A DNA stretch of 64,000 nucleotides from Bacillus sp. EB106-08-02-XG196 (GCF_013396335.1 NZ_JABWSY010000001.1:571869-635868); one strand, 5' to 3'. Shown: positions 20,897 to 30,601, counted from the stretch's first letter. The notes: generated from the sequence alone by a model not told the origin. Translations and numbers: made by a program.

Positions 20897-22294
20897 CTAA
20901 TCATTAAAATCTTGATATGCCCTTTTCCCACCCCCTGCTGTTCCAGCAAGATCCAACTGACCTAGTCCTGTAACCCCTTCATGCGTTCCATCCTTTTCCG
21001 AATCCACATAGCGGACAAACCAGTTCTCTAGCATGGCTTTCAATTCGATCCGCTTTTGTTGTGTGTCAGGATCAGTTATAAGATTATTCCTCTCATCGGG
21101 ATCAGCTGCTAAATCATATAATTCATGCGGGCCATAAGGGTAGCGGTGAATATACTTCCATTCCTTCGTACGAATCATACGCACTGGGCCATATTCATCG
21201 TAGATAACGATATGTGATTGTCCCTGTTTTTGCTGTCCTAGTAAAAGCGGTAAAAGGCTTGTTCCGGGAAGTTTGTCCGCTTCGGGATTTTGGTATCCTG
21301 TATATTCAAGAAGGGTCGGCATAAAATCGTAGCCGCTTACTAGCTCATCACAAACCCTTCCACTAGGTATTATCCCAGGGTGTGAAAAAATGGCAGGAAC
21401 CTTAACGGATGTATCGTACATATTCTGAGGAAAAGTTCCATTCCCTTTTCCCCAAATACCGTGATGACCGCAATTAAATCCATTGTCACTTAGGAAACAA
21501 ATAAGGGTTTGATCACGGATGCCTAAATCATCAAGCTTATCTACTATTCTTCCAATGTTTTGATCCATGGCTGTGACAGCCGCAAAATATCCCTTTAGGT
21601 TTTCCCTGCTCCCCTCTGGTGCAGTTTGAATCAAATCGGGATGTCTTGGTTCTTGCGGGCATGTTTCAAACGGACAACTATCATAAGAATCCACAATCTC
21701 CTGCGGATGACTATTGATCCATGGGTCATGCGGTGCCGTATAATGCACGCTTAAGTAAAAGGGGCCACTGCCATCCTGATTTTCTATAAATTGCAAGGCA
21801 TCATCCGTAATTAGCTCCGTAAGATAACTGCTTTCATTTACCAGCTCACCATTTCGAATCATCGGGGCGTGATGATAAGCACCCCCACCTACCTGATGAA
21901 CATACCAATGAGTAAAACCCTTCTGCGGTTTTAGACTATCACCCAAATGCCACTTCCCGCTGATTCCACAGACATAACCATTTTTGGCAAGAATTTCAGT
22001 GTATGCCGTTTGCCCCTGTAAATATTCAATCCGCTTGTCTCCAACATTCCCATCCCTAATCCAGTCATGTACACCATGCTGGGATGGAATCTTTCCCGTA
22101 AATAACGAGGCTCTTGCCGGCGAACAGACGGGTGAGGTACAAAAAAAGTTGGAGAATCTCACTCCTTCAACAGCCAGCCGGTCTAAATTTGGTGTCCGAA
22201 TCTCATGATTCCCCGCACAGCCAAGCGCCCATGCCCCCTGGTCATCGCTTAAAATAAAAACGATATTTGGTTTATTATGATTTGACAATTCCAC
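20897..22294 (-). CDS. Type I (Cys-type) sulfatase, second copy
   Basis: 465 aa from a GTG at 22292-22294, chosen because AAGGAGG (22300-22306) lies 5 bases upstream; a longer ATG frame would put that site inside the coding region. The metal-site segment NIVFILSDDQG, then CSPARASLFTG with Cys57 as the formylglycine precursor, GISGKWHLGD near 110, HYTAPHDPW near 190 and FLSDNGFNCGHHG near 275. It belongs to the same superfamily as the 17778-19247 enzyme but to a different subgroup (low similarity outside motifs). No signal peptide. It lies 116 bases behind the GH31 gene and is probably the last gene of that operon. Confidence 0.87.
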   Translation of the reverse strand: MELSNHNKPNIVFILSDDQGAWALGCAGNHEIRTPNLDRLAVEGVRFSNFFCTSPVCSPARASLFTGKIPSQHGVHDWIRDGNVGDKRIEYLQGQTAYTEILAKNGYVCGISGKWHLGDSLKPQKGFTHWYVHQVGGGAYHHAPMIRNGELVNESSYLTELITDDALQFIENQDGSGPFYLSVHYTAPHDPWINSHPQEIVDSYDSCPFETCPQEPRHPDLIQTAPEGSRENLKGYFAAVTAMDQNIGRIVDKLDDLGIRDQTLICFLSDNGFNCGHHGIWGKGNGTFPQNMYDTSVKVPAIFSHPGIIPSGRVCDELVSGYDFMPTLLEYTGYQNPEADKLPGTSLLPLLLGQQKQGQSHIVIYDEYGPVRMIRTKEWKYIHRYPYGPHELYDLAADPDERNNLITDPDTQQKRIELKAMLENWFVRYVDSEKDGTHEGVTGLGQLDLAGTAGGGKRAYQDFND

Positions 22295-22410
22295 CTTTAC
22301 CTCCTTATCCATACCCGGTTACGGGTCGATCTCTGCACCGCCTTTGCCGCCAAAGATGACGGCACTAGACTGATCATGACTAGTATTCATCCTGCTCCAA
22401 TATCTAACAA

Positions 22411-23940
22411 CTATCTAACTCTTCTAAACCAAGGTAAATGCGATAGTGGGGCCTCTACTAATTGATTACACGGTCCTTGAGTGATTATACCGTCTCTATC
22501 CTGCCAAGTACCCGAAGGAAATTGAACAAATCGCTTGGTGGTTCCTTTCGTTACTACAGGTGCCACTAAAATATTCTCACCAAGCATAAATTGATCATTC
22601 ACAGTTTCGAATCCTTCTTTTGGATACATGTACGCCATATGTCGAATAATTGGTTCACCGTTTAATGCAGCATTCTCCGCTATTTGCAGTATTTCATTGC
22701 CTAACCTTTCATGAAGCTTAGCTGCCTCAATACAATAACCAAAATGTTCATGATCTAAAACTCTCCATGGCGCTGCCGAAAACTGCATCATCGGAAATAA
22801 AGCAGAGCATTGGGCATATCGAACAAATAACTCCTGATCTAATTTATCTGAGTTGGCAAGGAAATTTTGATATTCGCCGCCGCCAATCATATCAGGACAA
22901 GTAAAGTAGTAGCCCATTAATCCTTGTGCTAAACCGTTGGGAATAAGGGACCCCAGTCCATTATCTCCCCAGCTGTGTAATTTATCACACAATCTCTGTC
23001 CGAGAGGTTCACCAGCCATTTTCCAGCAAGCTCGATATTCGTTTAAACGATTTCGTCTTCCAAGCTTTGCAAACTCTTCTGCATGCCCATTCGCATGAGT
23101 TGGCACTGCGCTCCTATCTGTATCTTTATAATATACAGGATCACCGGCATCGAATTTAAAGCCGTCAATATTGTAGGACTCTACGAGATTGTCAAGCTGC
23201 TGTTGATACCAGTCCACGGCACCCTCGTTTGTTAAATCCAGAATCGCACTGTAACCGTTCCACCATTGGCGAATGGCCGGCATTCCAGCCTCATCTTTTA
23301 AAAGTAAACCATCAGCCCATAACTTTCGATAAACAGAACTATCAGGACTAACAAACGGGCATGTCCACAGCATGACTTTAAATCCCATTTGGTGTAATCG
23401 TTCCACCATTTTTTTGGGATGGTTAAATCGGCCAGGATGAAAGGTCCATACGCCGTAATCCTCCTGCCAATTATCATCAATCATTAAAATTCCAGGAGGC
23501 ATCCCGTTGGCAATAATGGCTTCAGCATATTCTAGTATTTTTTCCTCCTCCTGGTCGTACATGAGCTCAATCCAAGTGTTATATTGTGGTGATGTAAACA
23601 TCAAGGGCTCAGGAAGCTTCCCAGTTGGAGGGAAAAATTTTGCTTGTACCGCTTTATACACATCTTTTAGATGAAAATATCCCTCGCCTTGTTGAATGTC
23701 ACCTTTTGCGTTAGAGATCTCCAGCAAGTCTTTTGAAAAAGCGAAATCAAAAGGTTCCTCTGACCAAACGAATCTTCCTTTATTAGAAATAAGGATGGGA
23801 GCAGCTTGATTAGGTGTTAAATTGGGGGTTAGCTTTCTTTCAAATGGTTTCTCCCCATAAGGCATATGGATCCCGTCAGCTACGGCCCCCCCCCACCAGT
23901 ATTCACCATCTAAAAGTTCTATTCGATACTGTTTTTCCAC
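22411..23940 (-). CDS. GH31-family glycoside hydrolase
   Basis: 509 aa from a GTG at 23938-23940 with GGAGGT 6 bases upstream. Short for the family: a compact N-terminal beta domain, then the TIM barrel with ILMIDDNWQEDYGVW, GFKVMLWTCPFVSP, and YNIDGFKFDAGDP carrying the likely nucleophile Asp. SWGDNGLGSLIPNGL is the acid/base region and CPDMIGGGEY follows. GH31 enzymes hydrolyse alpha-glucosides, alpha-xylosides or sulfoquinovosides; which one applies here is not clear. No signal peptide. A run of nine G residues on the coding strand (23886-23894) covers codons 16-19. Gap to the ROK gene upstream is 30 bases. Confidence 0.82.
   Translation of the reverse strand: MEKQYRIELLDGEYWWGGAVADGIHMPYGEKPFERKLTPNLTPNQAAPILISNKGRFVWSEEPFDFAFSKDLLEISNAKGDIQQGEGYFHLKDVYKAVQAKFFPPTGKLPEPLMFTSPQYNTWIELMYDQEEEKILEYAEAIIANGMPPGILMIDDNWQEDYGVWTFHPGRFNHPKKMVERLHQMGFKVMLWTCPFVSPDSSVYRKLWADGLLLKDEAGMPAIRQWWNGYSAILDLTNEGAVDWYQQQLDNLVESYNIDGFKFDAGDPVYYKDTDRSAVPTHANGHAEEFAKLGRRNRLNEYRACWKMAGEPLGQRLCDKLHSWGDNGLGSLIPNGLAQGLMGYYFTCPDMIGGGEYQNFLANSDKLDQELFVRYAQCSALFPMMQFSAAPWRVLDHEHFGYCIEAAKLHERLGNEILQIAENAALNGEPIIRHMAYMYPKEGFETVNDQFMLGENILVAPVVTKGTTKRFVQFPSGTWQDRDGIITQGPCNQLVEAPLSHLPWFRRVR
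23886..23894 (-). repeat. Poly-G (G9) tract within the start of the GH31 gene
   Basis: Nine consecutive C on the plus strand, reading TGG GGG GGG GCC in the gene (W16-G17-G18-A19). Gain or loss of one base would shift the frame near the N-terminus and switch the enzyme off. Confidence 0.8.
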
Positions 23941-23970
23941 CGAGTTACCTCCATTTACCAACAAATAATA

Positions 23971-24864
23971 CTATTTTCGATTTAAATTGTGAAACAGTGC
24001 ACCAATTAAATTGGCATCGTTATCAAAATGACAGGCTTCAACCGTAATATCGAGGGTAGCGATTTCATCCTTTAATTGCTTTAATTCTTGGTTGATGCCC
24101 TCAATAACTTCTGGCCGTTTGCTGATTCCCCCGCCGATCAGAATTTTCCCCGGGTCAAGAGCGTATTTGATATTATAGATTCCAGATGCTAGCTTTTTGT
24201 AGAATATCTTTATACAATCATCGGCAACGGCGTCACCTTCTGCAGCTAAAAGAAAAACCTTCTCCCCATCCAAGCTTCCCTTTTCCAGAGACTTCCTCCG
24301 TTCAACTTCTTGGACGAGAGCATTTGTTGAAGCTACTTGGCTCCAGGTTGATTCCAAAGGATTGTTCAGCGGGTCTCCCATAATCATATAGCCAAACTCT
24401 CCTCCATGAAGGGACGCTCCGCGTAAAATAGTATGATTCATTACGATGCTGCCGCCAATTCCCGTGCCAATAACCACACAAATATAGTAGTCTGTTTCTT
24501 TGGCAGCTCCCAGCCAGCCTTCTGCCAATGCAGCACAGTTTGCGTCATTTTCTATCGAAACGTCAAGATCAGTTCGTTCTCTTATCAATTCGGTAATGGG
24601 TACATTGTGGATATAAGGAATAGCACTTGCTCCCCCGATATATCCGCTTTTCACATCCACTGCACCCGGAGAACTTAGTGCAATCCCTTGAAAGGCATAA
24701 GACTGTCGATACAGGGTAACAATTTCAGATATCTTCTGCAGAAATTCTTCTAACCCCTCCTGAGGAGTAGGAACCTTCCCGCCCTCTAGCTTCGTTCCGT
24801 TCTCATTCATCACCGCATACTTAATATACGTTCCTCCAATATCAAATACCATATAAGCTTTCAT
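23971..24864 (-). CDS. ROK-family sugar kinase (zinc motif absent)
   Basis: 297 aa. ATP-binding motif FDIGGTYIKYAV at the N-terminus, catalytic segment VSIENDANCAALAEGWLG with the base Asp near 106, and GTGIGGSIVMNH. The C-terminal PGKILIGGGIS closes the nucleotide site. The usual ROK zinc signature CxCGxxGCxE is replaced by GDPLNNPLESTWSQVAST, so the metal site is lost. It is likely to phosphorylate a hexose or N-acetylhexosamine released by the neighbouring hydrolases. ATG start with a GGGGG-type site. It lies 16 bases behind the second ROK gene in the GH1-ROK-ROK-GH31-sulfatase operon. Confidence 0.85.
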   Translation of the reverse strand: MKAYMVFDIGGTYIKYAVMNENGTKLEGGKVPTPQEGLEEFLQKISEIVTLYRQSYAFQGIALSSPGAVDVKSGYIGGASAIPYIHNVPITELIRERTDLDVSIENDANCAALAEGWLGAAKETDYYICVVIGTGIGGSIVMNHTILRGASLHGGEFGYMIMGDPLNNPLESTWSQVASTNALVQEVERRKSLEKGSLDGEKVFLLAAEGDAVADDCIKIFYKKLASGIYNIKYALDPGKILIGGGISKRPEVIEGINQELKQLKDEIATLDITVEACHFDNDANLIGALFHNLNRK

Positions 24865-24880
24865 GGTCAGCCCCCTCTTG

Positions 24881-25786
24881 CTAAAACGCTGCTTGTTGTG
24901 TCAATAAAGCTGCCCCAATCACTCCCGCTTTTGTACCCAAGGAAGCATTCACCATTTCTACCTTATTCCGAAGCTGTGGATATAAGAAATCATTTACTCT
25001 CTCAACAAGCAATGGCATAATGTAGTCCCCTGACTGCATCACTCCGCCTCCAAGGATAATAATGTGCGGATCAACCGTATGAACAATGTTCGCAATCCCT
25101 TTTGCCAGGGAGGTAATCATTTGATCGACAATCTTCTGCGCTTCTTTGTCACCGTTCATCGCCAGTACAAATACTTCCCCTGCATGCCCTGTAATTCCAA
25201 GCTGCTCTATTCCACGCTTTTTCACTGCTGTTCCGCTAGCCAATGTTTCTAAGGCACCCACATTCAAGGCGTGGTGCGGCGGTCCGTCTGAATCTACTAT
25301 GAGATTGCCTATTTCACCGGCACAAAAATTCGCACCTTGCAGTAATTGCTTCCGGAAGACAAAGCCGCCGCCCACTCCTGTACTAACAGTAATATAGAAA
25401 ACAGACTCCTTCCCTTTACCAGCGCCAATGATGGCCTCAGCAAGCGCAGCAGCATTTGCATCATTATCTAGAACGACCTTTTTCTTTAAAGCCTTTTCTA
25501 ACATGTCCACTAATGGGATATTGTCCCATCCAGGCAAATTATTTGGACTTAAAATTAAGCCTTTTTTCACATCTAAAGGACCAGGAGATCCGATTCCAAT
25601 TGCGTCAATATTTCGCTCCTTCAGTATATCCTCGCAATGCTGAATCATTTGATCGATGACATAATACGGTCCTTTATCACTTTCAGTTTTTACATTGATT
25701 TCATCTATTAACTGACCTTCAGATGTAACAACAGCAATCCTTAAATTTGTTCCTCCTAAATCAATCCCTAGAAGGTATTTTTCCAT
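24881..25786 (-). CDS. ROK-family sugar kinase, glucokinase-like (zinc motif absent)
   Basis: 301 aa. N-terminal LLGIDLGGTNLRIAVV, catalytic VVLDNDANAAALAEAIIG, then STGVGGGFVF and the C-terminal DPHIIILGGGVMQSGDY. The layout is that of ROK glucokinases. The canonical cysteine signature is degraded to HHALNVGALETLASGT: the alignment with GCLETIAS is obvious but all cysteines are gone. It acts in the cytoplasm on a free hexose such as glucose or mannose; specificity is unknown. ATG start with GGGAGTGG upstream. It lies 57 bases behind the GH1 gene. Confidence 0.87.
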   Translation of the reverse strand: MEKYLLGIDLGGTNLRIAVVTSEGQLIDEINVKTESDKGPYYVIDQMIQHCEDILKERNIDAIGIGSPGPLDVKKGLILSPNNLPGWDNIPLVDMLEKALKKKVVLDNDANAAALAEAIIGAGKGKESVFYITVSTGVGGGFVFRKQLLQGANFCAGEIGNLIVDSDGPPHHALNVGALETLASGTAVKKRGIEQLGITGHAGEVFVLAMNGDKEAQKIVDQMITSLAKGIANIVHTVDPHIIILGGGVMQSGDYIMPLLVERVNDFLYPQLRNKVEMVNASLGTKAGVIGAALLTQQAAF

Positions 25787-25843
25787 TTTACGCCACTCCC
25801 TTTATGCTATAAGAATAGATTCATTGAGTTTAGCAGACGCTAA

Positions 25844-27256
25844 TCAGAACCCATTGCTTTCAGACACCTGTTTATACCATCTGCCTGATTTCTTAATCGT
25901 TCGCTTTAAATTGTCCTTTAAATTTACTTCTACTAATCCGTATCGATTTTTATAGGCGTTCGTCCATGACCAGTTATCCATAAATGTCCAAAGATGATAA
26001 CCAAGGCAGTTTGCTCCTTCTTCAAGAGCTTTATGGACCCATTTCAAATGTTCCTGGATAAACTCGATACGATAAACATCTTCAATGAAACCCTGTTCAT
26101 TTCGAAACTTCTCTTCCCCTTCAACACCCATACCATTTTCTGAGATAAAGAAAGGAATATTACCATAATGATCGCGAATATCAATCATTATGTCATAGAT
26201 CACTTCCTCACAAATCTCCCAGCCGCGATGGTGATTGATTTTCCGCCCCGGCATCAGATATGGATCAAAGAGATGTTCCGGCATAAACGGAGCGTCTATC
26301 GGTGCTGGATTCTCCTTTGCCTTCACACGGCGCGGCTGGTAATAGTTTACGCCTAGAATATCGATAGGATGGTTCCGAATGATCTCCAAATCTCCCGGTT
26401 CAACCGCAGGCAGAAGCTCTCTATCTCTTAAAATATCAATTAACTCCTTCGGGTACTCGCCTTTTGTTACCGGATCAAGGAAGCTGCGATTAAAGAACAA
26501 ATCGGCGATATGTGCAGCCTTCACATCTTCTGCTTCCTCACTTCTTGGATATGAGGGTGTTAAGTTTAAGATAATCCCAATTTGACCATTAAGATGCATC
26601 TTCTTAAATGCTGCAACCGCTTTCGCATGAGCAACAATCGTATTGTGGGCGACCTGTGCCCCCCGCTTAAAATCTACAACCTTCGGAAAATGCAAATTAT
26701 ATAAATAGCTGGCCTCAACAGGGACAATGGGTTCGTTAAAGGTAAACCAATACTTTACCCGGTCTCCAAACAAAGAAAAGCAGGTTTCGGCAAAGTTTAC
26801 ATAGGCATCTACCACTTCGCGGGACTCCCAGCCGCCTTTCTCCTGCATGCACATAGGCATATCAAAGTGGTATAAGTTCATGAACGGCTCAATATCATTG
26901 GCAATTAACTCATCAATGACCCTATTGTAAAAATCCACGGCCTGCTGATTAATTGTTCCGACACCTTCTGGAATCAGCCTTGACCATTGAATCGAGGTAC
27001 GAAAGGAATTATGACCCGTTTCCTTCATAAGTTGAATATCCTGTTTGTAGCGATGATAGAAATCGGATGTATCTCCCGGTCCTACCTCATTATGAAAAGC
27101 TTCGGGCTCTATGCTATACCAATAATCCCACATGCTGGCTTTCCTGCCGTCAATCAAGGCCGCACCTTCTGTTTGCGGACCAGAAGCAGCACTTCCCCAC
27201 CAAAAATGTTCTGGAAAACGATACGTAAGTTTTTTTTCATGAATAGGTTTATCCAT
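25844..27256 (-). CDS. GH1-family beta-glycosidase (GmuD/YdhP-like)
   Basis: 470 aa, a typical GH1 length. FPEHFWWGSAASGPQTEG at the N-terminus, TFNEP with the acid/base Glu175, and ISENGMG with the nucleophile Glu373. The late segment LWTFMDNWSWTNAYKNRYGLVEV resembles, from recall, GmuD-type Bacillus enzymes (phospho-beta-mannosidase/glucosidase) more than plain beta-glucosidases. Whether the substrate is phosphorylated is open, as no PTS belongs to this operon. No signal peptide. It lies 44 bases behind the YesN gene, so it is probably co-transcribed with the two-component system. Confidence 0.85.
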   Translation of the reverse strand: MDKPIHEKKLTYRFPEHFWWGSAASGPQTEGAALIDGRKASMWDYWYSIEPEAFHNEVGPGDTSDFYHRYKQDIQLMKETGHNSFRTSIQWSRLIPEGVGTINQQAVDFYNRVIDELIANDIEPFMNLYHFDMPMCMQEKGGWESREVVDAYVNFAETCFSLFGDRVKYWFTFNEPIVPVEASYLYNLHFPKVVDFKRGAQVAHNTIVAHAKAVAAFKKMHLNGQIGIILNLTPSYPRSEEAEDVKAAHIADLFFNRSFLDPVTKGEYPKELIDILRDRELLPAVEPGDLEIIRNHPIDILGVNYYQPRRVKAKENPAPIDAPFMPEHLFDPYLMPGRKINHHRGWEICEEVIYDIMIDIRDHYGNIPFFISENGMGVEGEEKFRNEQGFIEDVYRIEFIQEHLKWVHKALEEGANCLGYHLWTFMDNWSWTNAYKNRYGLVEVNLKDNLKRTIKKSGRWYKQVSESNGF

Positions 27257-27300
27257 TGTTCATCACCGTCTCTTTTTTATTTTCATTACCAAAAGGAGAT

Positions 27301-28806
27301 TTAAATTTTTCTCCATTCACTTGGTGTCGCTCCTACCGTTTTTCTGAACTGTTTATAAAAATATGCGGTATCGGAATACCCAACCTTTTTACCAATTTCA
27401 CCCGCACGGTAATGGGTTGTTTTGAGCAGTTCCTTTGCTTTTTCCAAGCGATATCGGTTTAAATACTCAGAAAAGACAACTCCAATTTCTTTTTGAAATA
27501 ATTGCCCCAAGTAAATCGCATTGACATGAAACTGCTGACCCAATGTTTTTAACGAGACACCTTGATCATAGTGCACATGGATAAAATCAAGGACATTTTG
27601 TACAATAGGACTGCGCATATTTACTTGATTATGAATCGAATGAATGAGCTGCGCGCAATATTCCTTCAAGATGGCTTCCATCTGATGAATCTCTTTGCAG
27701 TACATGATTTTTTCGACCGCAGCTGTATAATAGGAAAGATCGTCGGGCTGGAGCGAATAATGGATATAAGAAACTAAATCAAAGGTATACTTTTTCACCG
27801 CTTGTGGTGAAATATATGGTGATCTTCTCGTTGTATCATGAAAGTATGAATCTACCATTTCCAAGGCTTCTTCATCTGCTTTCAATAACACCTTTACAAT
27901 ATTTTCTTTAAATTCCTGCTGCTTCTTTAATTCTTCCTGCTTATCAATCGTCAAACGTTCAGAAATAAGGATATTAGGGTCTGAGTATATCTGTAATAGA
28001 CTATATTCTGCTGCAATAGCAAAACTCTCTTCCAAATCCTCTACCGCTTTAACCGGTTTTCCCATCGATAAATAGAAAAAACCTGCCTTGCTTTGTTCAC
28101 CATTTAGATAATCAACAAAATTATGGTTGTATTGAAATAATTCTTCCTCCGTTGTGCCTCCAAAAATAATCAATAGTTCATGATTCGGACTATATAGACA
28201 TAGTGCTGAGTATTGTTCTTCAATACATTTCCTAATTTCCTTTGTTATCTCAGCTTGATGATAATTTTCAAAACTTAAGATCGAAACACTATAATAGGGC
28301 TGATTGAATTGAATATTGTAAAGGGACAACCTTTCTAAGCAATCATTCTTATCAATTTCACCATTTAAAAACCGCCATAGCGTATTATCCATCAATGTTG
28401 ACGGTTCCTGTTCCTGATTGACTCCTGTCATGGCATTCAATTTGTCGCCTACATTTCGGATGGTCTTTAATAATTCTTCCTCATCAACAGGTTTCACTAA
28501 ATAGTTTTCTATCCCTAACAATAAACCTTGCTTAATTAACCCGAATTCTTGGTATCCTGTTAAAACAATACATTTTACCTTCGGCTGAAGGATTTTTACT
28601 TCTTTTATTAATTCTAAACCAGTCATTTCCCCCATCATAATATCAGTAACGAGAATGTCGATTTGGTTTTCTTTTAGATAAGCAAGTGCTTCTTCTCCAC
28701 TCTCCGCTGTAGAAACCACCTCAAAGCCATAATCCGCCCAATCCAACAACGCCTTAAGCCCTATTGTGATTAAAGGTTCATCGTCGACAAGAAGTACCTT
28801 ATACAT
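27301..28806 (-). CDS. YesN-type response regulator (receiver + AraC HTH)
   Basis: 501 aa. Receiver domain at residues 1-120 with VLLVDDEP and the phospho-acceptor Asp55 (ILVTDIMMGEMTG). A long middle region of the YesN type follows (about 125-390), then an AraC-type double helix-turn-helix from about 400 to the end (LGQLFQKEIGVVFSEYLNRYR ... VGYSDTAYFYKQFRKTVGATPSEW). It should activate sugar-utilisation genes when phosphorylated by the kinase encoded just upstream; the reading frames overlap by eight bases. Likely targets are the importer at 30760-34264 or the following GH1 operon (inference from position). Confidence 0.92.
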   Translation of the reverse strand: MYKVLLVDDEPLITIGLKALLDWADYGFEVVSTAESGEEALAYLKENQIDILVTDIMMGEMTGLELIKEVKILQPKVKCIVLTGYQEFGLIKQGLLLGIENYLVKPVDEEELLKTIRNVGDKLNAMTGVNQEQEPSTLMDNTLWRFLNGEIDKNDCLERLSLYNIQFNQPYYSVSILSFENYHQAEITKEIRKCIEEQYSALCLYSPNHELLIIFGGTTEEELFQYNHNFVDYLNGEQSKAGFFYLSMGKPVKAVEDLEESFAIAAEYSLLQIYSDPNILISERLTIDKQEELKKQQEFKENIVKVLLKADEEALEMVDSYFHDTTRRSPYISPQAVKKYTFDLVSYIHYSLQPDDLSYYTAAVEKIMYCKEIHQMEAILKEYCAQLIHSIHNQVNMRSPIVQNVLDFIHVHYDQGVSLKTLGQQFHVNAIYLGQLFQKEIGVVFSEYLNRYRLEKAKELLKTTHYRAGEIGKKVGYSDTAYFYKQFRKTVGATPSEWRKI

Positions 28807-30601
28807 CGCTGGTCCCCCTTACTGGAATTGACAGGGTAACAATCGTCCCTTTATTTTGGATACTATTTAAGGAAATCCCAAACTGATTCCCATTTTTCAA
28901 TTTTATTCGTTGATGGATATTTCTTAATCCAATGGATTTCATTGCATCACCCTCTTCAGAATTGATATGATGGACAATTCTAGAATGCTCTTCCTCCGTC
29001 ATCCCCTTACCATTATCTTCAACACAGATTTCTACCAAATCACCAAGATGCCTAGCACGTATAAATAACTGATTATCTGTCCGCTCCTTTTTAAAACCAT
29101 GCACAAAATAATTTTCAATGATTGGCTGCAAAATTAATTTTTGCACAGGTGTTCGTTCAACATCACTGGGAATATCAAAGGAAACCTGTAACTTGTTTGG
29201 GTATTTAAATTGCATCAATTTTAAATACTGATTCACATAATCAATCTCTGTATATAAAGGGACTGTATTTATCGATTCTAAAGAATAGCGGAACAGTTTG
29301 GATAAATGGAATATCATTTTACTAGAAGTTTTTGAACCCTCTACGACAGCTACCATCCGAATAGCCTCCAGCGTATTGAATAGAAAATGCGGATCAATTT
29401 GTGCCTGAAGTGCCTTTAATTCCGCTTCCTGCTGTTTTAGAGTTAACAGGTAAAATTGTTCAATATAATTATTCAATTCATCTAACATCGAATTGATATT
29501 CACTGCAATTTTTGATAATTCATCTTCGTGCTGCGATGTTGGAATCCTTGCGTCTAAATTTCCCTTTTCAACCTGGCGAATAATCGAAACAATGTTATGA
29601 ATTCGCCGTGAATAATTCCGGGTAAAGGAATAGGTGATTAAAATAGAGATAATGATGAAAAAGATAATCACAATCCACATGGTACCCCTGATAATCGTTA
29701 GCTTTTGCCACCCTCTATCAGGTATTACACTTACATAGGTGAAATCTCCTTTGTTAGCAATCGTATTTATATAAAAATCCTCACGCTTCCATTTTACTTT
29801 TTTCTGATTGGTTTCAGATTTTAAGTGTTGGATTAACTCGGTGGGAACATCACCCTTATTGACCGAATAAATGATACTTCCCTTTGAATCAACTAAAAAA
29901 AAGGATGCTGGTGCCCCATCATGCCTTTTAACAATTTTATCTAAGCGGTCCGTAGAGTAGAAAATGGTAATCTCACCTATTTTTTCAAGCGACACTGGAT
30001 TATTAATAACAAGGTTTTTGGTAATGGTATCTCTTAACTGCCGGCCTCTTGGTATCCGATTTCTATTAAAGTTTGGAATACCTTCCAAAGAAAGTGAACG
30101 GTCTAAATCTGCTGGACGGTCAATTATGCTTTTAGCCCAGCGCAAATTATCATAAATGAGCATATATTCAATCGCAGGATTTTCTAATGAGCGGATACCC
30201 ATGGCATTAATATCGGGATCTTGACCAAAATAAGCATTGAAATAGGTATCGATATTCCTTGGAACAAATGATTGGCTTTCAGAGAATTTATCTAAACGGT
30301 ATTCTAAATATTTCTCATACCCGTTATGTAGAGCAAAGGAAATATCATCAACCATATCCCCTTTAACATGTAAATCCCCTTTGGCTCGATTAATATCTGT
30401 ATCCTTTGCGGAAAGGTAATCCTCTACCCTTTCCATCGTCCTTGTATTGATATTAACTTCTTTTTGAATAATAATATCGGAGTAATAGTTAGTAATAGTA
30501 ATAATTAAGATAATAACGGTCGCAATGATTGTTAGTGAAGAGATTAAGAATAGTTTATTAAAAATATTTTGTGTAAAACGTCCTTTTCTTCTATTTTCCA
30601 T
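28799..30601 (-). CDS. YesM-type sensor histidine kinase
   Basis: 600 aa. Membrane helix 1 at about 15-40, an extracytoplasmic Cache-like sensor region to about 303, helix 2 at about 304-326, HAMP to about 380, then the His_kinase domain with LQAQIDPHFLFNTLEAIR (His405) and the ATPase motifs ENYFVHGF and VEDNGKGMTEEE. It probably senses an extracellular sugar, perhaps through the binding protein encoded next door, and phosphorylates YesN. ATG start with GAGGAC 7 bases upstream. The upstream neighbour is the importer's binding-protein gene, separated by a terminator. Confidence 0.92.
   Translation of the reverse strand: MENRRKGRFTQNIFNKLFLISSLTIIATVIILIITITNYYSDIIIQKEVNINTRTMERVEDYLSAKDTDINRAKGDLHVKGDMVDDISFALHNGYEKYLEYRLDKFSESQSFVPRNIDTYFNAYFGQDPDINAMGIRSLENPAIEYMLIYDNLRWAKSIIDRPADLDRSLSLEGIPNFNRNRIPRGRQLRDTITKNLVINNPVSLEKIGEITIFYSTDRLDKIVKRHDGAPASFFLVDSKGSIIYSVNKGDVPTELIQHLKSETNQKKVKWKREDFYINTIANKGDFTYVSVIPDRGWQKLTIIRGTMWIVIIFFIIISILITYSFTRNYSRRIHNIVSIIRQVEKGNLDARIPTSQHEDELSKIAVNINSMLDELNNYIEQFYLLTLKQQEAELKALQAQIDPHFLFNTLEAIRMVAVVEGSKTSSKMIFHLSKLFRYSLESINTVPLYTEIDYVNQYLKLMQFKYPNKLQVSFDIPSDVERTPVQKLILQPIIENYFVHGFKKERTDNQLFIRARHLGDLVEICVEDNGKGMTEEEHSRIVHHINSEEGDAMKSIGLRNIHQRIKLKNGNQFGISLNSIQNKGTIVTLSIPVRGTSDV

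Noticed and set aside
23886..23894. G9 tract as sequencing error
   Set aside because: The frame is intact and the residues W-W-G-G-A read sensibly, so no error is needed; an error remains possible in principle.
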